Source: Niabella pedocola
GTDB lineage: Bacteria > Bacteroidota > Bacteroidia > Chitinophagales > Chitinophagaceae
Length of the DNA: 64,000 nucleotides
Direction of reading: 5' to 3'
Assembly: GCF_021044425.1 (NCBI RefSeq)
Contig: NZ_JAJNEC010000005.1
Location: 992,001-1,056,000, forward strand
Shown here: one piece after another, positions 34,404 through 43,419 of the stretch
How the letters are laid out: the number at the start of each line of letters is the position of its first letter
Numbering within the stretch: position 1 is the stretch's first letter
Notes under the pieces: model-generated
What the model saw: only the letters and a program-made list of their open reading frames with translations
The model's database searches: none
What the model was told of the DNA's origin: nothing
Program-made: the position numbers and the translations under genes

Positions 34404-35744
34404 ATGTTTAAAAAAATATTAATTGCAAACAGGGGTGAAATTGCCCTGCGTGTTATCCGCACCTGCAGGGAAATGGGTATCCAAACGGTGGCTGTTTATT
34501 CTACCGCCGACAGCGAGAGCCTGCACGTAAAATTTGCAGACGAGGCGGTTTGTATCGGAAGACCGGCCAGTGTGGATTCGTATTTAAATGTGCCCAATAT
34601 TATGGCGGCAGTGGAAATTACCAATGCAGATGCCGTGCATCCGGGTTATGGGTTCCTCGCCGAAAATGCCAAGTTTTCAAATATTTGCAACGAGAACGGT
34701 ATCAAATTTATAGGCCCTACTGCTGAAATGATCAACAAGATGGGTGATAAGGTTACGGCAAAAGAAACCATGATCAAGGCAGGAGTACCCGTAGTTCCGG
34801 GTGGCGAAGGGTTGCTGCAAAGCCTCAGTCATGCCAAAGGTGTTGCAAAGGAGATCGGATACCCGGTTATCCTGAAAGCTACTGCAGGCGGTGGCGGAAA
34901 AGGCATGCGCATTGTTTGGGAAGAGGCGGAAATGGAGCGTGCTTATGATACCGCAAAAGCCGAAGCCGCTGCTGCTTTCAAAAATGACGGGATCTATATG
35001 GAAAAGTTTGTGGAAGAACCCCGTCACATCGAGATCCAGGTAGCTGGTGACCAGTATGGTACCATATGCCATTTGAGCGAACGGGATTGTTCGATTCAGC
35101 GCCGCCATCAGAAACTGGTAGAGGAATCTCCCTCTCCGTTTATGACGGATGAATTGCGTCATGCAATGGGTGAGGCTGCAAAAAAAGCGGCCGGAGCCAT
35201 TGGCTATGAAAGTGTGGGCACTATCGAATTTCTGGTAGACAAGCACCGGAACTTCTACTTTATGGAAATGAATACCCGTATACAGGTAGAGCATTGCGTA
35301 ACAGAAGAAGTGATCAATTTTGACCTGATCAAAGAACAGATCAAAATAGCCATGGGCGAAAAAGTTTCCGGAGCCGATTATCTTCCCCAAATGCACGCAA
35401 TCGAGTGCCGTATCAATGCGGAAGATCCCTACAATGATTTCCGTCCCTCACCGGGAAAGATCACCAACCTGCATGTACCCGGTGGCCATGGCGTTCGGGT
35501 AGACAGCCATGTATACGCCGGCTATACCATCCCGCCCTATTACGATTCCATGATCGGTAAGCTGATCACGGTGGCACGTACCCGGGATGAAGCCATCAAT
35601 ACCATGTACCGTGCACTGAGTGAATATGTGATCGAAGGCATTAAAACCACCATCCCCTTCCATTTACAGCTGATGCAAAATGAAGACTTCCGTTCCGGAA
35701 ACTTCAATACCAAGTTTATGGAAAGTTTTGTGATGAAAAAATAA
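34404..35744 (+). CDS. accC: Biotin carboxylase subunit of acetyl-CoA carboxylase
   Basis: This 446-residue ATP-grasp enzyme carboxylates the biotin of AccB using bicarbonate and ATP. The start is the ATG at 34404 (MFKKILIANRGEIALRV); the frame is open 17 codons upstream, but those do not align with the family. Landmarks: the N-terminal Rossmann-like domain with VHPGYGFLAENA, the Gly-rich ATP loop AGGGGKGMRIV, EKFVEEPRHIEIQV, ERDCSIQRRHQK, and FMEMNTRIQVEH with the catalytic residues. Length is normal. It is downstream of accB and ends in a strong terminator. Confidence 0.96.
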   Translation: MFKKILIANRGEIALRVIRTCREMGIQTVAVYSTADSESLHVKFADEAVCIGRPASVDSYLNVPNIMAAVEITNADAVHPGYGFLAENAKFSNICNENGIKFIGPTAEMINKMGDKVTAKETMIKAGVPVVPGGEGLLQSLSHAKGVAKEIGYPVILKATAGGGGKGMRIVWEEAEMERAYDTAKAEAAAAFKNDGIYMEKFVEEPRHIEIQVAGDQYGTICHLSERDCSIQRRHQKLVEESPSPFMTDELRHAMGEAAKKAAGAIGYESVGTIEFLVDKHRNFYFMEMNTRIQVEHCVTEEVINFDLIKEQIKIAMGEKVSGADYLPQMHAIECRINAEDPYNDFRPSPGKITNLHVPGGHGVRVDSHVYAGYTIPPYYDSMIGKLITVARTRDEAINTMYRALSEYVIEGIKTTIPFHLQLMQNEDFRSGNFNTKFMESFVMKK

Positions 35745-35765
35745 CAGATTCAATCCTGTTGAATA

Positions 35766-35790
35766 CAACCCCGGCATAGCCGGGGTTTTT
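35766..35790 (+). terminator. Terminator after accC
   Basis: AACCCCGGC (35767-35775) pairs perfectly with GCCGGGGTT (35779-35787) around ATA, followed by a T-run. Confidence 0.9.
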
Positions 35791-35885
35791 TATGCGCATC
35801 CCTTCCACCTGCGCTTGTTACTTCGTTTCTAAAACGCTTGCAGTTTTTTTAACGCAAAAAAACGCGAAGAGATTACGAAAATCCT

Positions 35886-36314
35886 CTATTGCGAACCTTG
35901 CGGATGCCTTGCGTACATTGCGGTTTCTTTTTTACCGCAAAGGCCGCGAGAGATACGCGAAGGCCGCTGAGAGATTACAACAGTCCGCCTATATTGCGAA
36001 CCTTGCGGATGCATTGCGCACATTGCGGTTTCTTTTTTGCCACAAAGAACGCGAGAAATACGCGAGGCCGCTGAGAGATTACAACAGTCCGCCTATATTG
36101 CGAACCTTGCGGATGCATTGCGCACATTGCGGTTTCTTTTTTGCCGCAAAGGCCGCGAGAGATACGCGAAGGCCGCTGAGAGATTACAACAGTCCGCCTA
36201 TATTGCGAACCTTGCGGATGCATTGCGCACATTGCGGTTTCTTTTTTGCCGCAAAGGCGAGGAATACGCGAAGGCCGCGAAGGAAATACAACAATCTTGC
36301 GTACATTGCGGTTA
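35886..36314. repeat. Tandem repeat, four copies of a ~105-bp unit
   Basis: The segment ttgcgaaccttgcggatg starts at 35889, 35994, 36098 and 36203, so the period is 105, 104 and 105. Each unit holds four TTGCG words spaced 9, 11 and 9 bases, then a C/T tract, then GC-rich words (gccgcaaaggccgcgaga, acgcgaaggccgctgagaga, ttacaacagtccgcc). The last copies are nearly identical; the first and last borders are degenerate. A fifth partial copy ends at about 36314. It is not CRISPR-like: units are contiguous, with no spacers. Confidence 0.88.
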
Positions 36315-36527
36315 ATCATTCAAAAGCATCCATATAAATTCATATACCGAGGTTGGATCAACGGTATTATGGCCTTTCCCGAGGCATCATATACATACCT
36401 TTCGTCTACTGCATTGTCAGTTTATCTACGAAAAAGCACAGTTCATACGCCTGCTGACTTATCACACTGTTTATAGGAGTACTTTTACGCTCAACGAGAA
36501 GTTTTTCAACAACCATAAAAAAATAAC

Positions 36528-37121
36528 ATGCGTACATTATTTTTACTGGCTGCTTATGCAACAGCCACTTTATGTTTTTCATGCAAGCAGGCTGACAATA
36601 CCGGTGCATCCGATGCCGGCAAACCCACAACCACAGACTCCGCTGCAATGGTAACACGTGGTGAATACCTGGTAACCATCGCTGGATGTAACGATTGTCA
36701 TTCACCTAAAAAAATGGGACCCAACGGCCCCGAACTGGTTCCCGAAACGCTGTTATCAGGCTACCCCTCCAACCGGCCGGTCAGCAGCTTCGACAGTGCA
36801 TTGGCGCAGCGAGGCATTGCCCAGTTTAACGAAGACATGACCGCTGCTGCGGGTCCCTGGGGCATCAGCTTTGCATCGAACTTAACCAGTGATGATAGTG
36901 GCGCAGGAAGTTGGCCCCTCGAAAACTTTAAGAATGCCCTGAGACATGGAAAGTTTAAAGGCATGGATGCCGCCCGTCCCCTGCTGCCCCCGATGCCCTG
37001 GTTCAATTTAGCCAAGCTCACAGACGAAGACATTGCCGCTATTCACGCATATCTTAAAACCACCAGACCTGTTAAAAATGTAGCTCCTGCACCCATGCAG
37101 TTTAAAGACATGGTAAAATAA
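36528..37121 (+). CDS. Class I cytochrome c lipoprotein
   Basis: This 197-residue protein has a lipoprotein-like signal (MRTLFLLAAYATATLCFSCK, Cys19), a polar linker, and one heme-binding motif CNDCH at residues 54-58. The likely axial methionine is in LLPPMPWFNL, followed by the closing helix LTDEDIAAIHAYLKT. The insertion between motif and methionine (about 90 residues) fits the diheme-like or DUF-type Bacteroidota cytochromes, but only one CxxCH is present. It should act in periplasmic electron transfer. No oxidase or dehydrogenase is adjacent. Confidence 0.88.
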   Translation: MRTLFLLAAYATATLCFSCKQADNTGASDAGKPTTTDSAAMVTRGEYLVTIAGCNDCHSPKKMGPNGPELVPETLLSGYPSNRPVSSFDSALAQRGIAQFNEDMTAAAGPWGISFASNLTSDDSGAGSWPLENFKNALRHGKFKGMDAARPLLPPMPWFNLAKLTDEDIAAIHAYLKTTRPVKNVAPAPMQFKDMVK

Positions 37122-37230
37122 CCATCTCGTAAAACAACAGGCTGAACAGCGGAAATTATTTTTAACAATGCGGCCCCGGCTATTTAAACAGAACAAAAAA
37201 TATTGCCGGTACACGGATGCCAAAAAAATC

Positions 37231-37272
37231 AAAAAGGTCCTGCCCACTTAAATAAAAGGCGGGATCTTTTTT
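37231..37272 (+). terminator. Terminator after the cytochrome c gene
   Basis: AAAAAGGTCCTGCC pairs with GGCGGGATCTTTTTT (G-U pairs allowed) around an AT-rich loop and ends in a T-run. Confidence 0.75.
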
Positions 37273-37412
37273 GCCTGCCTACAGAACATGCGATAGGCAC
37301 CATCCCATTAAGGTAGTCGGCCGATGTATAACAGGCAGGCCAATTGCTGGATGCGCTGCAGGAATTGCCGGTTTCGCTGCACCGGTTGCATACAGCTATC
37401 ATTTTTTTACGG

Positions 37413-37420
37413 TAGATTTG
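37413..37420 (+). promoter_or_regulatory. Probable -7 box for the signalling module
   Basis: TAGATTTG fits TAnnTTTG, 19 bases before the TTG start at 37439. A TTG at 37386 is somewhat too far upstream for an ideal -33. Confidence 0.5.
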
Positions 37421-37438
37421 TTTTTTCAAACCGAACTT

Positions 37439-40435
37439 TTGATCAAACGACTGTTGTGTTTCATTTTACTGGTTGGGTGCTTTTCAGCAAATGCGCAGCA
37501 AAACTACCTGTTCGCGCACCTCGGCCTGCGCGACGGCCTTTCCAGTAATACCGTCAGCAAGGTGCAGCAGGATGCTAAAGGTTATATCTGGATGGCCACA
37601 CCTACCTGTCTTCAACGTTATGACGGGTACCGTTTTCTGAACTTTCTTACGGATGGCAGGCAACTTCCCCAGGGAGCACTGAACGATCTGTATATCGACC
37701 GCAAAAACCGCGTTTGGATGATCATCGCCGACTCTGTACTGGGTTACCTTAACACAACAGATTTCAAATGGCATCCCGTAAAGGTGCATCGCCCTGCTCA
37801 TATCCGGCCCCGGAATGCCAGTTTGTATGTAGACCAGGATGAACACATTTTAATGGTATACCGGCTACAGGGATTTATGACCCTCAATGCTGCAGCAACA
37901 GAGGTAAGTGAGCGCCACAATTGGTTTCAGTTACCTGCCGGGTGGCTTCCCACCCAGTTTTACCAGGATGCCAACCGGAATTACTGGATCGGCACTGCAA
38001 ACGGTTTGGTGAAATATAACCCGTTTCATCGCCAGCTTTCTTATGCCGGCTCCAATACAGGAAACGATCCGTGTATTGAAGCCTTTGGCAATTTAAAAAT
38101 GGTGAACTTTTTTTATGTAGATGCCGAGCAAAGAAAATGGATCGGGGCATGGCCCGAAACGGGACTGATCATACAGAGTATGGATGCTTCCGGACGCATC
38201 GAACGGTGGGATGATGTGATCCTGCAGGCACTGAAAAACGAATACTTTACCGCATACGGCGTTATCGAAACCGAAGGTGCCATATGGATGGCCGGCGATA
38301 ATCTTTTTGCCAAGCTGAACCCGGCAAAGCACCGCGTAGAGCTGATTGAAAAAAACGGCCCCGGCACCTACAGTTTACGGTATGATGTGGTGCATCATAT
38401 TTTAGAGGACCGGGAGAAAAACATCTGGCTGGCCACCAATAAGGGCCTTTATCATTTTAACCCGCCGCAACACCTGTTTAACTTTATTAATAACCGTGTA
38501 GCGGGCAACGACGCCCCTTTTAAACAGGATGTAACGGATATCCTGGAAACCCGTACCGGGGAAATTCTTGTAAGCACATGGGGGCATGGAATTTTTTCCT
38601 ATAACCAGCAATTGCAGCCATTGGCACCTGGTTTCTTTCCCGGGGATGCAGGGCTGAAAGAAGGAATGGTGTGGTGCCTGGAAGAAACCCATAAGGGGGA
38701 TATCGTGTGGGGTATCCAAAATGGTGGCGTGGGATTTTACAACAGGTCAACACAAGCCATCACCCATGTTTACCCCCCGGTTTTCCAACGCACCACCGTA
38801 CGGCAGGTAGCAGCGGATAAAAACGGCAATCTTTGGTTTGGCACACAAGGCGGTCATATTGTAAAATACCATCCGGAAACGCAAACCTGGAAGCTGATTG
38901 AAAAAACAAACTCTCCGGTCTGCCGCCTGCTCATCAGTAAACAAAATGAAGTATGGGCGGGCACTATCTGGGATGGGTTATACCGGATTGATGCAGTAAA
39001 AGAACAGCGAACCGGCCATTATACGCCCAGTCTGCCGGAGGGAAAGAGCATCCTGGGCTTATCGGTGCCGGATATAGCAACCGCCAACGACAGTACCCTG
39101 GTCTTTAGTTCGGATGGGCTGAACATCCTGGATACAAAAACAGGAACGTTCCGGTACCAGAAAAAAAAAGCCCCCCTTGCCAACCTGGCGGTTGATCGTA
39201 GCGGGGTTATATGGACCAGCAGCCCCACCGGCATCACGGCCCAGTGGCCGGATAAAAATGTCGGTGAATATGCATTTGATGAGCGGAATGGCCTCGACGA
39301 CCTCAGCTATAATTATGCAGCGGCAGCAAATCTCAGGGATGGCCGGATCATTTTTGGCACCAATCACGGGATCGTGATCTTTAACCCCACGGCTATCATG
39401 AGCCGTATTAAAAACCATACACCGCCGGTACAGCTTGCCGAACTGTATATCAATGATGTTGCTGTTCCTGTAGATTCCATCCTGGCTTTAAAAAAACTAA
39501 GGCTTGGCCCGGGAAGAATCGACATCAAAGCCCGGTTCACCACCAATACCTTCCATACTGTTTACCCGGTTTATTTTCAGTTTGAAGGCATGGATAAAAA
39601 CTGGAAGCCGGCCACTGCTACCGGTGAAGTGCTGCTGAACTACCTGCCGTCCGGCAAATACACCCTGAGCACGGCCTTTCTGAATGAGGAGCATTCCCTG
39701 GTAGGCATACTTAGCATCCCCATTGAAATAGCGGCCCCTTTTTACAAAACGCTTTGGTTTTACATACTGCTGGCCCTTCTTGCCCTGTTCTTGCTATATA
39801 TATTTGACCACTACCGGATGAAACGGCGGGAGGAAATGGAGAAGCTGCGTACTAATATCGGGAGCAGGCTCCATAATGATGTAAGCACTACCCTCGAGAA
39901 TATTAATATCCTGAGTGAAATGGCCGTGTTAAAACACATGTCGGACCCCAAGAAATCGCAGGAGTTCCTGGAACAGATACGGTTCAGAAGCTCGGAGATG
40001 ATATCGGCTATGCAGGATATGCTTTGGGCCATTTCGCCGGAGAACGACAATACCGAGCAATTGCTGCGCCGCCTTCACAAGTATGTAGGTATATTGAATA
40101 ACCGGTACCGTACCCATATCGACCTGGCGCATGATCCGAAAGTAGCACTTCTGAAAATGAATGTTCAGCTGCGGTACGAGATCCTGCTGCTCTTCAAACG
40201 CAGTATCAAGGCACTGCTTAATGCAGGAGCCGAAAACATCTGCATTCATTTTGGCAGTGATAAAAACCGGCTGTTATATACCCTGCAGTTCTCGCACCAG
40301 CATTGCGACAAAGAACAACTGCAGCATTTCCTTACCAACCGGGAATTTGTCAGTCGTGTAAAAAATATTAACGGCTGGATCTATTCTTCTATACATACCA
40401 ACCAGGCCGAAATTGAGTGCCGCATTCAATTATAG
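37439..40435 (+). CDS. Two-component propeller / Y_Y_Y sensor with decayed kinase domain
   Basis: From the TTG at 37439 the product is 998 residues beginning MIKRLLCFILLVGCFSANAQ, a good signal peptide. The longer open frame has none. Periplasmic beta-propeller repeats follow (units such as GYIWMATPTCLQRYDGYRF, YWIGTANGLVKYNP, NIWLATNKGLYHFNP), then a Y_Y_Y domain (VYPVYFQFEGMDKNWKP). One membrane helix follows (TLWFYILLALLALFLLYIF), and then a HisKA_3-type dimerisation helix with His812 in SRLHNDVSTTLENIN. The ATPase region does not show the N, G1 or G2 boxes: RSIKALLNAGAEN stands where EAxxNxxKH is expected. It probably senses a ligand but is unlikely to bind ATP. Confidence 0.88.
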   Translation: MIKRLLCFILLVGCFSANAQQNYLFAHLGLRDGLSSNTVSKVQQDAKGYIWMATPTCLQRYDGYRFLNFLTDGRQLPQGALNDLYIDRKNRVWMIIADSVLGYLNTTDFKWHPVKVHRPAHIRPRNASLYVDQDEHILMVYRLQGFMTLNAAATEVSERHNWFQLPAGWLPTQFYQDANRNYWIGTANGLVKYNPFHRQLSYAGSNTGNDPCIEAFGNLKMVNFFYVDAEQRKWIGAWPETGLIIQSMDASGRIERWDDVILQALKNEYFTAYGVIETEGAIWMAGDNLFAKLNPAKHRVELIEKNGPGTYSLRYDVVHHILEDREKNIWLATNKGLYHFNPPQHLFNFINNRVAGNDAPFKQDVTDILETRTGEILVSTWGHGIFSYNQQLQPLAPGFFPGDAGLKEGMVWCLEETHKGDIVWGIQNGGVGFYNRSTQAITHVYPPVFQRTTVRQVAADKNGNLWFGTQGGHIVKYHPETQTWKLIEKTNSPVCRLLISKQNEVWAGTIWDGLYRIDAVKEQRTGHYTPSLPEGKSILGLSVPDIATANDSTLVFSSDGLNILDTKTGTFRYQKKKAPLANLAVDRSGVIWTSSPTGITAQWPDKNVGEYAFDERNGLDDLSYNYAAAANLRDGRIIFGTNHGIVIFNPTAIMSRIKNHTPPVQLAELYINDVAVPVDSILALKKLRLGPGRIDIKARFTTNTFHTVYPVYFQFEGMDKNWKPATATGEVLLNYLPSGKYTLSTAFLNEEHSLVGILSIPIEIAAPFYKTLWFYILLALLALFLLYIFDHYRMKRREEMEKLRTNIGSRLHNDVSTTLENINILSEMAVLKHMSDPKKSQEFLEQIRFRSSEMISAMQDMLWAISPENDNTEQLLRRLHKYVGILNNRYRTHIDLAHDPKVALLKMNVQLRYEILLLFKRSIKALLNAGAENICIHFGSDKNRLLYTLQFSHQHCDKEQLQHFLTNREFVSRVKNINGWIYSSIHTNQAEIECRIQL

Positions 40436-40444
40436 TCAGCAGTT

Positions 40445-41506
40445 ATGCGCATGTACTTAGCCACATACCCCCGGAAGCGTTATAAAACCATTGCGTTTAT
40501 CTGTATACTTATAACACTGTTCGTAAACAGTATTTACTTCGACCGGTCCTATTACAGCAGCCCGCTCATTTTTGGGGCAGCAACCGGTATCACATTTACG
40601 GAGCTGATGCTTGTTTCGCTCATCTGCACATTTATATCCATGCGGCTCAGGAAACGGTTTCCCAAAGAGGAGCAGGTCATTAAAAAGTTAAGCCTGCTGA
40701 TCCTCACCTTCATCCTGGTCAGTATTTTTTTTAAATACCTGCTTTTCAAAACCTATGCAGCCATTCCTTTTTTTGAAACGGAATTCAATGAGAACCGGTT
40801 GGCCTGGGTCTATCTTTCCGTATCCATTATTACTATTTTTCTAACCTTTCTGATGGAGAGTATTCATCGTTTTCAGGCCTGGAAGACGGCATTACAGGAA
40901 ACAGACCAGTTGACTACTGCTTACAAACAAAGTCAACTGAATGCGTTAAAGAACCAGGTCAATCCGCACTTTCTTTTTAACTGTCTCAACTCCCTCAGCA
41001 GCCTGATTGAAGAAGACGAGGAGAAAGCAGAAGATTTTCTGAATGAGCTAAGCCGGGTATACCGTTACCTGTTGCGCAATGATCATGAACAGCTGGTGAC
41101 CTTGCATACGGAACTTGATTTTCTAAATGCCTATATCCATTTGCTCCGTGAGCGCTTTGGTGAGGGTCTGCGGATCCATCTTTCAATGGATGAAGGCGAC
41201 CACAAAAAGTTATTACCGCCACTGCTACTGCAGGTACTTATCGAAAATGCCTGCGCCCAAAACATTGTGAGCAAACAACAGCCGCTGATCATCAGTATTG
41301 CATCTGCCGGTTATCATGTGTTGCAGGCCACTTACAACCTGCAGCCCAAAACCTTCCCGAGAGATATGGATCATGACAGTTCCCTGGACATTATGGTCAA
41401 AAAATACAAATTACTGGGGCTGGAACTGATCATTACCAAAAACCGGAAGGGGCAGCAACTGATCCTGATCCCTTTAATAAGCGATAAAAAAGAGGAGGAA
41501 CAATGA
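40445..41506 (+). CDS. LytS-type sensor kinase with degenerate ATPase domain
   Basis: This 353-residue protein has four membrane helices (residues 16-140) and a His_kinase (LytS/YpdA) module. The phosphoacceptor His175 lies in KNQVNPHFLFNCLNSL and is intact. The ATP-binding region is altered: the N-box is ENACAQN (267-273) where ENAVKHN is usual, with Gln in place of His. No GxGLxN box is present (DHDSSLDIMVKKYKLLG occupies that place). It starts ten bases after the propeller gene and overlaps the next kinase by four bases, so the genes form an operon. It may be a phosphoacceptor or partner rather than a working kinase. Confidence 0.85.
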   Translation: MRMYLATYPRKRYKTIAFICILITLFVNSIYFDRSYYSSPLIFGAATGITFTELMLVSLICTFISMRLRKRFPKEEQVIKKLSLLILTFILVSIFFKYLLFKTYAAIPFFETEFNENRLAWVYLSVSIITIFLTFLMESIHRFQAWKTALQETDQLTTAYKQSQLNALKNQVNPHFLFNCLNSLSSLIEEDEEKAEDFLNELSRVYRYLLRNDHEQLVTLHTELDFLNAYIHLLRERFGEGLRIHLSMDEGDHKKLLPPLLLQVLIENACAQNIVSKQQPLIISIASAGYHVLQATYNLQPKTFPRDMDHDSSLDIMVKKYKLLGLELIITKNRKGQQLILIPLISDKKEEEQ

Positions 41507-42540
41507 TGCTACTTAAATGGCCCAAACTGCGGTTATATTCATTCCTGTTTTCGATGCCTTTTATTACGGCGATGCTGCACCTCATCATGTTTGAAGATCG
41601 CATCTGGAAAGAACCGCTCATCTGGCTGTTATCCACCCCACTGATCTTCGGGTTGGGGATGGTATCCATGGATGCACATACCCGCTACGACACCTGGATC
41701 GAAAAAAAATATCCTGCGCTCAGCCAAACCCGGCAACGCATCATGGGAAAAGCGCTCGTAACCCTTTTTGTAATGACGCCCTCCGTATATATCATTTTTT
41801 TCATCTATCACGGGCTCCATATTTTTAGCTATCAGCTTCAAACACAACATCTCTGGCAGGGCGCATTGGTAGGGCTCTGCGTAAACCTGGTGTTTGAACC
41901 CCTCTATGAAACCGACTATATTTTCAAAAAATACAAAGAAAGCGCCACCGGAAAGGAAATGCTACACCAGCTTTCACTGAAACAGGAGTTTAATGCATTA
42001 AAGGACCAGGTAAACCCGCATTTTCTCTTCAACTGTTTCAATACCCTGTCTTCCCTGATCGGTCTTGAAAAAGAGCGGGCCGTCCGGTTCCTGGATGAGC
42101 TGAGTAATGTGTACCGTTATCTTTTAAAAAACAACCGGGAAACACTCAGCACCCTGACGGACGAACTCCAATTCATCCGGTCCTATTTTAAACTCCTGCA
42201 AACCCGGTACGAAAATGCTATCGAACTACATATCAGTATCGACCACCAGTACTATGCGTATTTCATTCCTTCCCTTACCCTGCAACTAACGGTAGAAAAT
42301 GCTGTAAAGCACAACACCATCTCCAAAAGCAGCCCGCTGGTCATCGAGATCTTTACTGCCGGGGAAAATAAACTGGTTGTAAACAACAACCTGCAACGGA
42401 AAACCACGTTCGTTCCTAGCAACGGTATCGGTCTTCAAAATATCCGGGCCAAATACCTGCTGCTTCAGCAACCGGGCTTCCAGGTATTGGAGGGACATAA
42501 GAACTTCACCGTTGTTTTACCGCTGCTTTGGCGGGTATAG
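41503..42540 (+). CDS. LytS-type sensor histidine kinase, ATP site intact
   Basis: This 345-residue paralogue of the preceding protein has four membrane helices (about residues 12-135), His173 in KDQVNPHFLFNCFNTL, an intact N-box ENAVKHN (265-271) and a G-box NGIGLQNIRAKY (307-318). It is the only kinase of the three in this module with all ATP-binding motifs. It overlaps the upstream gene by four bases (ATGA) and is followed after 112 bases by the LytTR regulator. Heteromers with the upstream paralogue are plausible. Confidence 0.9.
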   Translation: MMLLKWPKLRLYSFLFSMPFITAMLHLIMFEDRIWKEPLIWLLSTPLIFGLGMVSMDAHTRYDTWIEKKYPALSQTRQRIMGKALVTLFVMTPSVYIIFFIYHGLHIFSYQLQTQHLWQGALVGLCVNLVFEPLYETDYIFKKYKESATGKEMLHQLSLKQEFNALKDQVNPHFLFNCFNTLSSLIGLEKERAVRFLDELSNVYRYLLKNNRETLSTLTDELQFIRSYFKLLQTRYENAIELHISIDHQYYAYFIPSLTLQLTVENAVKHNTISKSSPLVIEIFTAGENKLVVNNNLQRKTTFVPSNGIGLQNIRAKYLLLQQPGFQVLEGHKNFTVVLPLLWRV

Positions 42541-42652
42541 GCTATAAATAACGCACTATAATGGCAGTTCATACGCGTATAAAAACAGTTAATACACGTA
42601 AAAACATTATTCCAGGGGTATTTATTTAATTTTATTTGTCAAATGTTTTTTT

Positions 42653-43417
42653 ATGAAAGTGCTGATCATCGAAGACGAAGAACTGGCGGTTAAAAAGCTG
42701 GAAAAAACCCTGGCAGCTGTAGATCCTTCTATTGAAGTAACGGGTGTGGCAGATAGCATTAAAAGCGCTGTAGACTGGCTGGAAAGCCATCAGGACCCCG
42801 ATCTGATATTGATGGACATTGAACTCAGCGATGGCCAGAGTTTTGAAATATTTAACCTTACAGCGGTAAAAGTGCCGGTGATCTTTACCACTTCCTATGA
42901 TGAATTTGCACTCAAGGCCTTCAAGGTAAACAGTGTCGATTACCTGCTGAAACCGGTTCAAAAAGACGAGCTGAAGACAGCGCTGGAAAAATTCCGGCAA
43001 AACTTTTCAAAACGGGATGCCCCGCTGGGCTTTGAGCACCTGGTAAAGGAACTCCAGCAAAAACTGCAGGTTAAAGAGTATCGCAGGCGTTTTCTTGTAA
43101 AAAGCGGCAGCCGCTTAGTAAGCGTGGATATTGATGAGATCGCTTATTTCTATAGTGATGGCCGGTTGATCTTTTTTAAAACAAAAGACCAGCGGAAGTT
43201 TATTGTAGATTATACCATGGAAGACCTGGAAAGCATGCTCAACCCGGACCAATACTTCCGGATCAGCCGCTCTTTTTTTATATCGATCGGATGTATTGAA
43301 AAGATTGATGACTATTTTGGCAACCGGCTGATTTTGCAGTTAAACCCCGCTGTAGAAAAGGAGGCGCTGGTGAGCCGCGAGCGGGTGGCCGATTTCAAGA
43401 TCTGGATGGGAAAATAG
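42653..43417 (+). CDS. LytTR response regulator of the signalling module
   Basis: This 254-residue protein has a complete receiver: acidic pocket IIEDEEL, phosphoacceptor Asp55 in LILMDIELSDG, Thr-Ser in VIFTTSYDEFALKAF, and Lys in YLLKPV. A LytTR DNA-binding domain follows (from about residue 145: RFLVKSGSRLVSVDIDEIAYFY, FRISRSFFISIGCIEKI). It is the output of the upstream kinases. Targets are unknown; the T6SS leftward operon ends convergently two bases away, so proximity gives no regulatory proof. Confidence 0.93.
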   Translation: MKVLIIEDEELAVKKLEKTLAAVDPSIEVTGVADSIKSAVDWLESHQDPDLILMDIELSDGQSFEIFNLTAVKVPVIFTTSYDEFALKAFKVNSVDYLLKPVQKDELKTALEKFRQNFSKRDAPLGFEHLVKELQQKLQVKEYRRRFLVKSGSRLVSVDIDEIAYFYSDGRLIFFKTKDQRKFIVDYTMEDLESMLNPDQYFRISRSFFISIGCIEKIDDYFGNRLILQLNPAVEKEALVSRERVADFKIWMGK

Positions 43418-43419
43418 CC

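Larger units (their letters stand above)
35745..36527. other. Long gene-free region with a tandem repeat
   Basis: These 783 bases hold the accC terminator, the 105-bp tandem array (below) and about 200 bases leading to the cytochrome c gene in which I see no gene or clear promoter. Long open frames occur in several frames only because the repeat period is close to a multiple of three. Confidence 0.7.
37122..37438. other. Intergenic region before the signalling module
   Basis: These 317 bases hold the cytochrome c terminator and the putative promoter at 37413. The open frame running through here lacks a plausible signal peptide until 37439, so I treat it as non-coding. Confidence 0.6.

Noticed and set aside
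35886..36314. CRISPR array
   Set aside because: Units are contiguous at about 105 bp with no unique spacers, and no cas genes are present.
35792..36337. Several long open frames on both strands across the tandem repeat
   Set aside because: They are open because the unit is about 35 codons long and lacks stops in those frames; peptides are repeat translations without start context or family resemblance.
37271..37438. N-terminal 56-codon extension of the propeller sensor
   Set aside because: It overlaps a terminator and a -7 box and would place the signal peptide internally; the TTG at 37439 gives a normal signal peptide.
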